Origin: Deltaproteobacteria bacterium
Lineage (GTDB): Bacteria > Desulfobacterota > GWC2-55-46 > S146-73
Direction: 5' to 3'
DNA: 6,272 bases
NCBI GenBank assembly: GCA_015492355.1
Contig: WGFF01000319.1
Coordinates: 1-6,272 of the forward strand
Shown: piece by piece, positions 4,509 through 6,272 of the stretch
How the letters are laid out: each line of letters begins with the position of its first letter
How positions within the stretch are numbered: the stretch's first letter is position 1
Program-made: the position numbers and the translations under genes
The notes under the pieces: generated by a model
What the model was told of the DNA's origin: nothing
What the model saw: the letters and a program-made list of their open reading frames with translations, nothing else
The model's database searches: none

Positions 4509-5825
4509 ATGAGGGATTTCTTTGATCTCACCTCCCGTGGTACGGATATACGCAGGGAGATTACAGGGGGGCTTACCACCTTTGCAACCATGAGTTATAT
4601 CATCTTTGTACAGCCTGCTGTGCTCTCGAAGGCAGGTATGGACTTTGGTGCGGTCATGGTTGCAACGTGTGTGGCAAGCGCCATAGCGACCTTTCTCATG
4701 GGTGTGCTTGCAAACTATCCCATAGCCCTTGCCCCTGCCATGGGTCATAACTTCTTTTTTGCCTTCACCGTGGTGGCTGTCATGGGTATACCCTGGCAGA
4801 CCGCTCTTGGCGCCGTGTTCATATCGGGTGTCATTTTCCTACTCACATCGTCCTTGGGGCTGAGGGAATGGATAGTAGAGGGTGTGCCAGACTCGCTCAA
4901 GCACGGTATAGCAGTAGGTATAGGGCTCCTCATAGCCCTTGTGGGACTTGAGTGGGCGGGTGTTGTGGTCTCTTCACCAGGGACGTTTATCGGCCTTGGA
5001 GACCTGAAGAGCCCACCTGTGGTGTTGTCCATATTCGGTTTTCTGACCACCACAGTACTCATCGCCCTCGGTATGAGGGGTGCCATCCTTCTGGGTATGC
5101 TCATCACCCTTGCTGGCGGACTTGTATCAGGGCTTGTGGAGTACCACGGTATTTTTAGCCTCCCACCATCGCTCGAGCCCACCTTTCTCAAACTCGACAT
5201 CCTCGGTGCCTTTGACCTGGGGCTTCTTTCTGTTATCTTTATATTCTTCTTTCTCGACCTCTTCGATACCGTTGGTACACTCATAGGTGTGAGCGAGCAG
5301 GCAGGATTCATGAGGGATGGAAAGCTCCCTCGGGCAAGGGAAGCATTTCTCTCGGACGCGATAGGGACGGTTACAGGCGCGGTACTCGGTACATCCACGA
5401 TTACAAGTTACATAGAGAGTGCCTCTGGTATAGCAGAGGGTGCAAGGACTGGTCTTGCAAGCATGGTCACAGCGGTGTTGTTCGTGCTGGCTCTCTTTGT
5501 CCATCCCCTTGTGGAGATGATAGGTGGAGGGGTCAGGGTCGATGAGGGTTACTTTCTCTACCCTGTAATAGCACCAGCCCTGATGATAGTCGGAAGTTTT
5601 ATGTTCAGGAACGCACGCAACATAGAGTGGAACGACCCCACAGAGTCCATACCAGCCTTTGTAACCCTCATGACCATGCCGGTTACATTCTCCATTACAG
5701 AGGGTATCTCCTTCGGTTTCATATCCTACACGGTAATGAAACTCCTCAGTGGAAGGGGAGGGGAGGTACCTGTGGTGGTGTATATCTTTACCGTTCTCTT
5801 CGTTGCGAGGTATATCTTCTCCTGA
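4509..5825 (+). CDS. NCS2 family nucleobase permease, AzgA/PbuG subgroup
   Basis: A 438-residue inner-membrane protein of normal family length, composed almost wholly of hydrophobic segments. It opens with RREITGGLTTFATMSYIIFV (15-34), the N-terminal signature of the adenine/guanine/hypoxanthine permeases (AzgA, PbuG, GhxP, AdeP). ANYPIALAPAMGHNFFFAF (68-86) is the transmembrane-3 motif. FFFLDLFDTVGTLIG (246-260) and SDAIGTVTGAVLGTSTITS (282-300), followed by YIESASGI, are the paired substrate-site segments, with acidic residues D250, D253 and E303. By family knowledge these carry purine bases into the cell with protons for salvage; the exact base cannot be read. The usual APGMGLNAFF reads APAMGHNFFF here (changes at 77, 80 and 82). 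ATG at 4509 fits the family N-terminus and sits exactly at the predicted transcription start. No upstream RNA is left for a purine riboswitch. It diverges from tldD. Confidence 0.93.
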   Translation: MRDFFDLTSRGTDIRREITGGLTTFATMSYIIFVQPAVLSKAGMDFGAVMVATCVASAIATFLMGVLANYPIALAPAMGHNFFFAFTVVAVMGIPWQTALGAVFISGVIFLLTSSLGLREWIVEGVPDSLKHGIAVGIGLLIALVGLEWAGVVVSSPGTFIGLGDLKSPPVVLSIFGFLTTTVLIALGMRGAILLGMLITLAGGLVSGLVEYHGIFSLPPSLEPTFLKLDILGAFDLGLLSVIFIFFFLDLFDTVGTLIGVSEQAGFMRDGKLPRAREAFLSDAIGTVTGAVLGTSTITSYIESASGIAEGARTGLASMVTAVLFVLALFVHPLVEMIGGGVRVDEGYFLYPVIAPALMIVGSFMFRNARNIEWNDPTESIPAFVTLMTMPVTFSITEGISFGFISYTVMKLLSGRGGEVPVVVYIFTVLFVARYIFS

Positions 5826-5839
5826 GCCATGTAAGGGTA

Positions 5840-5867
5840 TTAAGCCTTGGTCGAAGATAGGGCTTAA
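5840..5867. terminator. Dyad after the permease, weak terminator candidate
   Basis: TTAAGCC (5840-5846) pairs with GGCTTAA (5861-5867) across a 14-base loop, starting 15 bases after the permease stop. No T-run follows on +. It could be a weak terminator, an mRNA 3' stabiliser or a binding site. Confidence 0.3.
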
Positions 5868-5889
5868 ATAGGGTCTCGTGTGAAAAAAT

Positions 5890-5933
5890 GGGGGAAAGGG
5901 GAAACTATCCATTACAAAAAATGCCTTTCTCCC
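5890..5933. repeat. Inverted repeat upstream of the DUF898 gene
   Basis: GGGGGAAAGG (5890-5899) pairs with CCTTTCTCCC (5924-5933) over ten positions with one G-T pair and a 24-base loop. An A-run at 5883-5888 lies on the outer left side. On - this would be a stem followed by a T-run, a terminator against leftward transcription. On + it would be a leader or operator structure ending 34 bp before the next start codon. Confidence 0.35.
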
Positions 5934-5967
5934 TAAAGAAATCATGAAATAGTCCGATATTGAACTC

Positions 5968-6272
5968 ATGGATGTTCAGTGTCCAAGGTGTCTTGCAAAG
6001 GGCAGTCTGGATGAGAGACGGATAGGTGAGAGGATTGAGAACGTAAGGTGTCCTGTCTGTGGGCATAAGTTTCCCATCCAGGATGTGCTGAAACCCCGCC
6101 ATTCTACCTCTGTATCCTATCTGGATACAGGCACAAACAAGATAGTGTTCCATGGAAGGGGTGGAGAGATCTTCGGTATTCAGGTATTGAATACACTCTT
6201 CACTGTACTTACCCTCGGGGTGTATAAATTCTGGGGGAAGACCAAGATACGCAGATACTTATACAGCAGTAC
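5968..6272 (+). CDS. Zinc-ribbon plus DUF898 (YjgN-like) membrane protein, N-terminal part
   Basis: The first 101 codons of a gene that continues past the right edge. Residues 1-40 form a small zinc ribbon with two cysteine pairs, CPRC (5-8) and CPVCGHKF (28-35). A polar linker (about 41-57) leads to KIVFHGRGGEIFGIQVLN (58-75) and then TVLTLGVYKFWGKTKIRRYLYS (79-100), the repeated opening motif of DUF898 proteins. Family members are predicted polytopic membrane proteins; the family's biochemical role is not established to my knowledge. An in-frame TAG lies six codons before the ATG at 5968, with no other good start between. No Shine-Dalgarno is visible before it. It lies 142 bp after the permease on the same strand and is separated from it by two dyads, so co-transcription is uncertain. 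The fusion of a zinc ribbon to DUF898 suggests metal or nucleic-acid contact, but that is inference. Confidence 0.85.
   Translation, partial: MDVQCPRCLAKGSLDERRIGERIENVRCPVCGHKFPIQDVLKPRHSTSVSYLDTGTNKIVFHGRGGEIFGIQVLNTLFTVLTLGVYKFWGKTKIRRYLYSS

Noticed and set aside
4745..5398. A 217-codon open frame antisense to the permease
   Set aside because: It is a shadow of the permease coding frame. Its composition (rich in S, P, R and T) is typical of the complement of a membrane-protein gene, and there is no ribosome site or family motif.
5933..5967. A second leaderless promoter before the DUF898 gene (GATATT six bases before the ATG)
   Set aside because: The -10 matches only four of six positions, no -35 is visible, and there is no TG extension. 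The missing Shine-Dalgarno alone is not enough.
5127..5969. A 280-codon minus-strand open frame across the permease 3' end
   Set aside because: It is antisense to a secure gene, cysteine- and histidine-rich without a pattern, and shows no family motif.

Overview
The window comes from a bacterial chromosome of roughly balanced base composition. The two clearest promoters match the sigma-70 consensus, tldD has a canonical AGGAGGT ribosome binding site, and arginine AGG and isoleucine ATA codons are used heavily. That style and gene set would suit a deep-branching anaerobe or thermophile (Nitrospirota or Desulfobacterota-like), but nothing here fixes the lineage. The taxonomic guess is weak.

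Layout from left to right: the last 37 codons of a small heat-shock protein (Hsp20) on + (1-114); a 211-bp convergent intergenic region full of hairpins; cstA, a CstA-family peptide/pyruvate transporter, on - (326-2272); a 627-bp gene-poor region with a second copy of the hairpin repeat, a possible relic of a TnpB tail, a GC-rich hairpin and a 17-bp perfect stem; tldD, a zinc metalloprotease subunit, on - (2900-4297); a compact 211-bp divergent promoter region; an NCS2 nucleobase permease of the AzgA/PbuG group on + (4509-5825); and the start of a zinc-ribbon plus DUF898 (YjgN-like) membrane protein on + that runs off the right edge (5968-6272).

The theme is uptake and turnover of nitrogen-rich nutrients: a peptide or pyruvate carrier, a peptidase subunit and a purine carrier. 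They are not one operon. tldD and the permease are divergent and share a control region. cstA is separated from tldD by terminator-like hairpins. The usual partners tldE/pmbA and the small ybdD/yjiX gene are not in the window.

The most interesting signals are non-coding. (1) The permease promoter (TTGACA, 18 bp, TGATATTAT) ends seven bases before the ATG, which predicts a leaderless mRNA. (2) A perfect 10-bp inverted repeat overlaps the predicted tldD transcription start. (3) Two diverged copies of a double-hairpin repeat of about 110 bp flank cstA in the same orientation. I see no convincing new defence or mobile system, CRISPR array, tRNA or rRNA.
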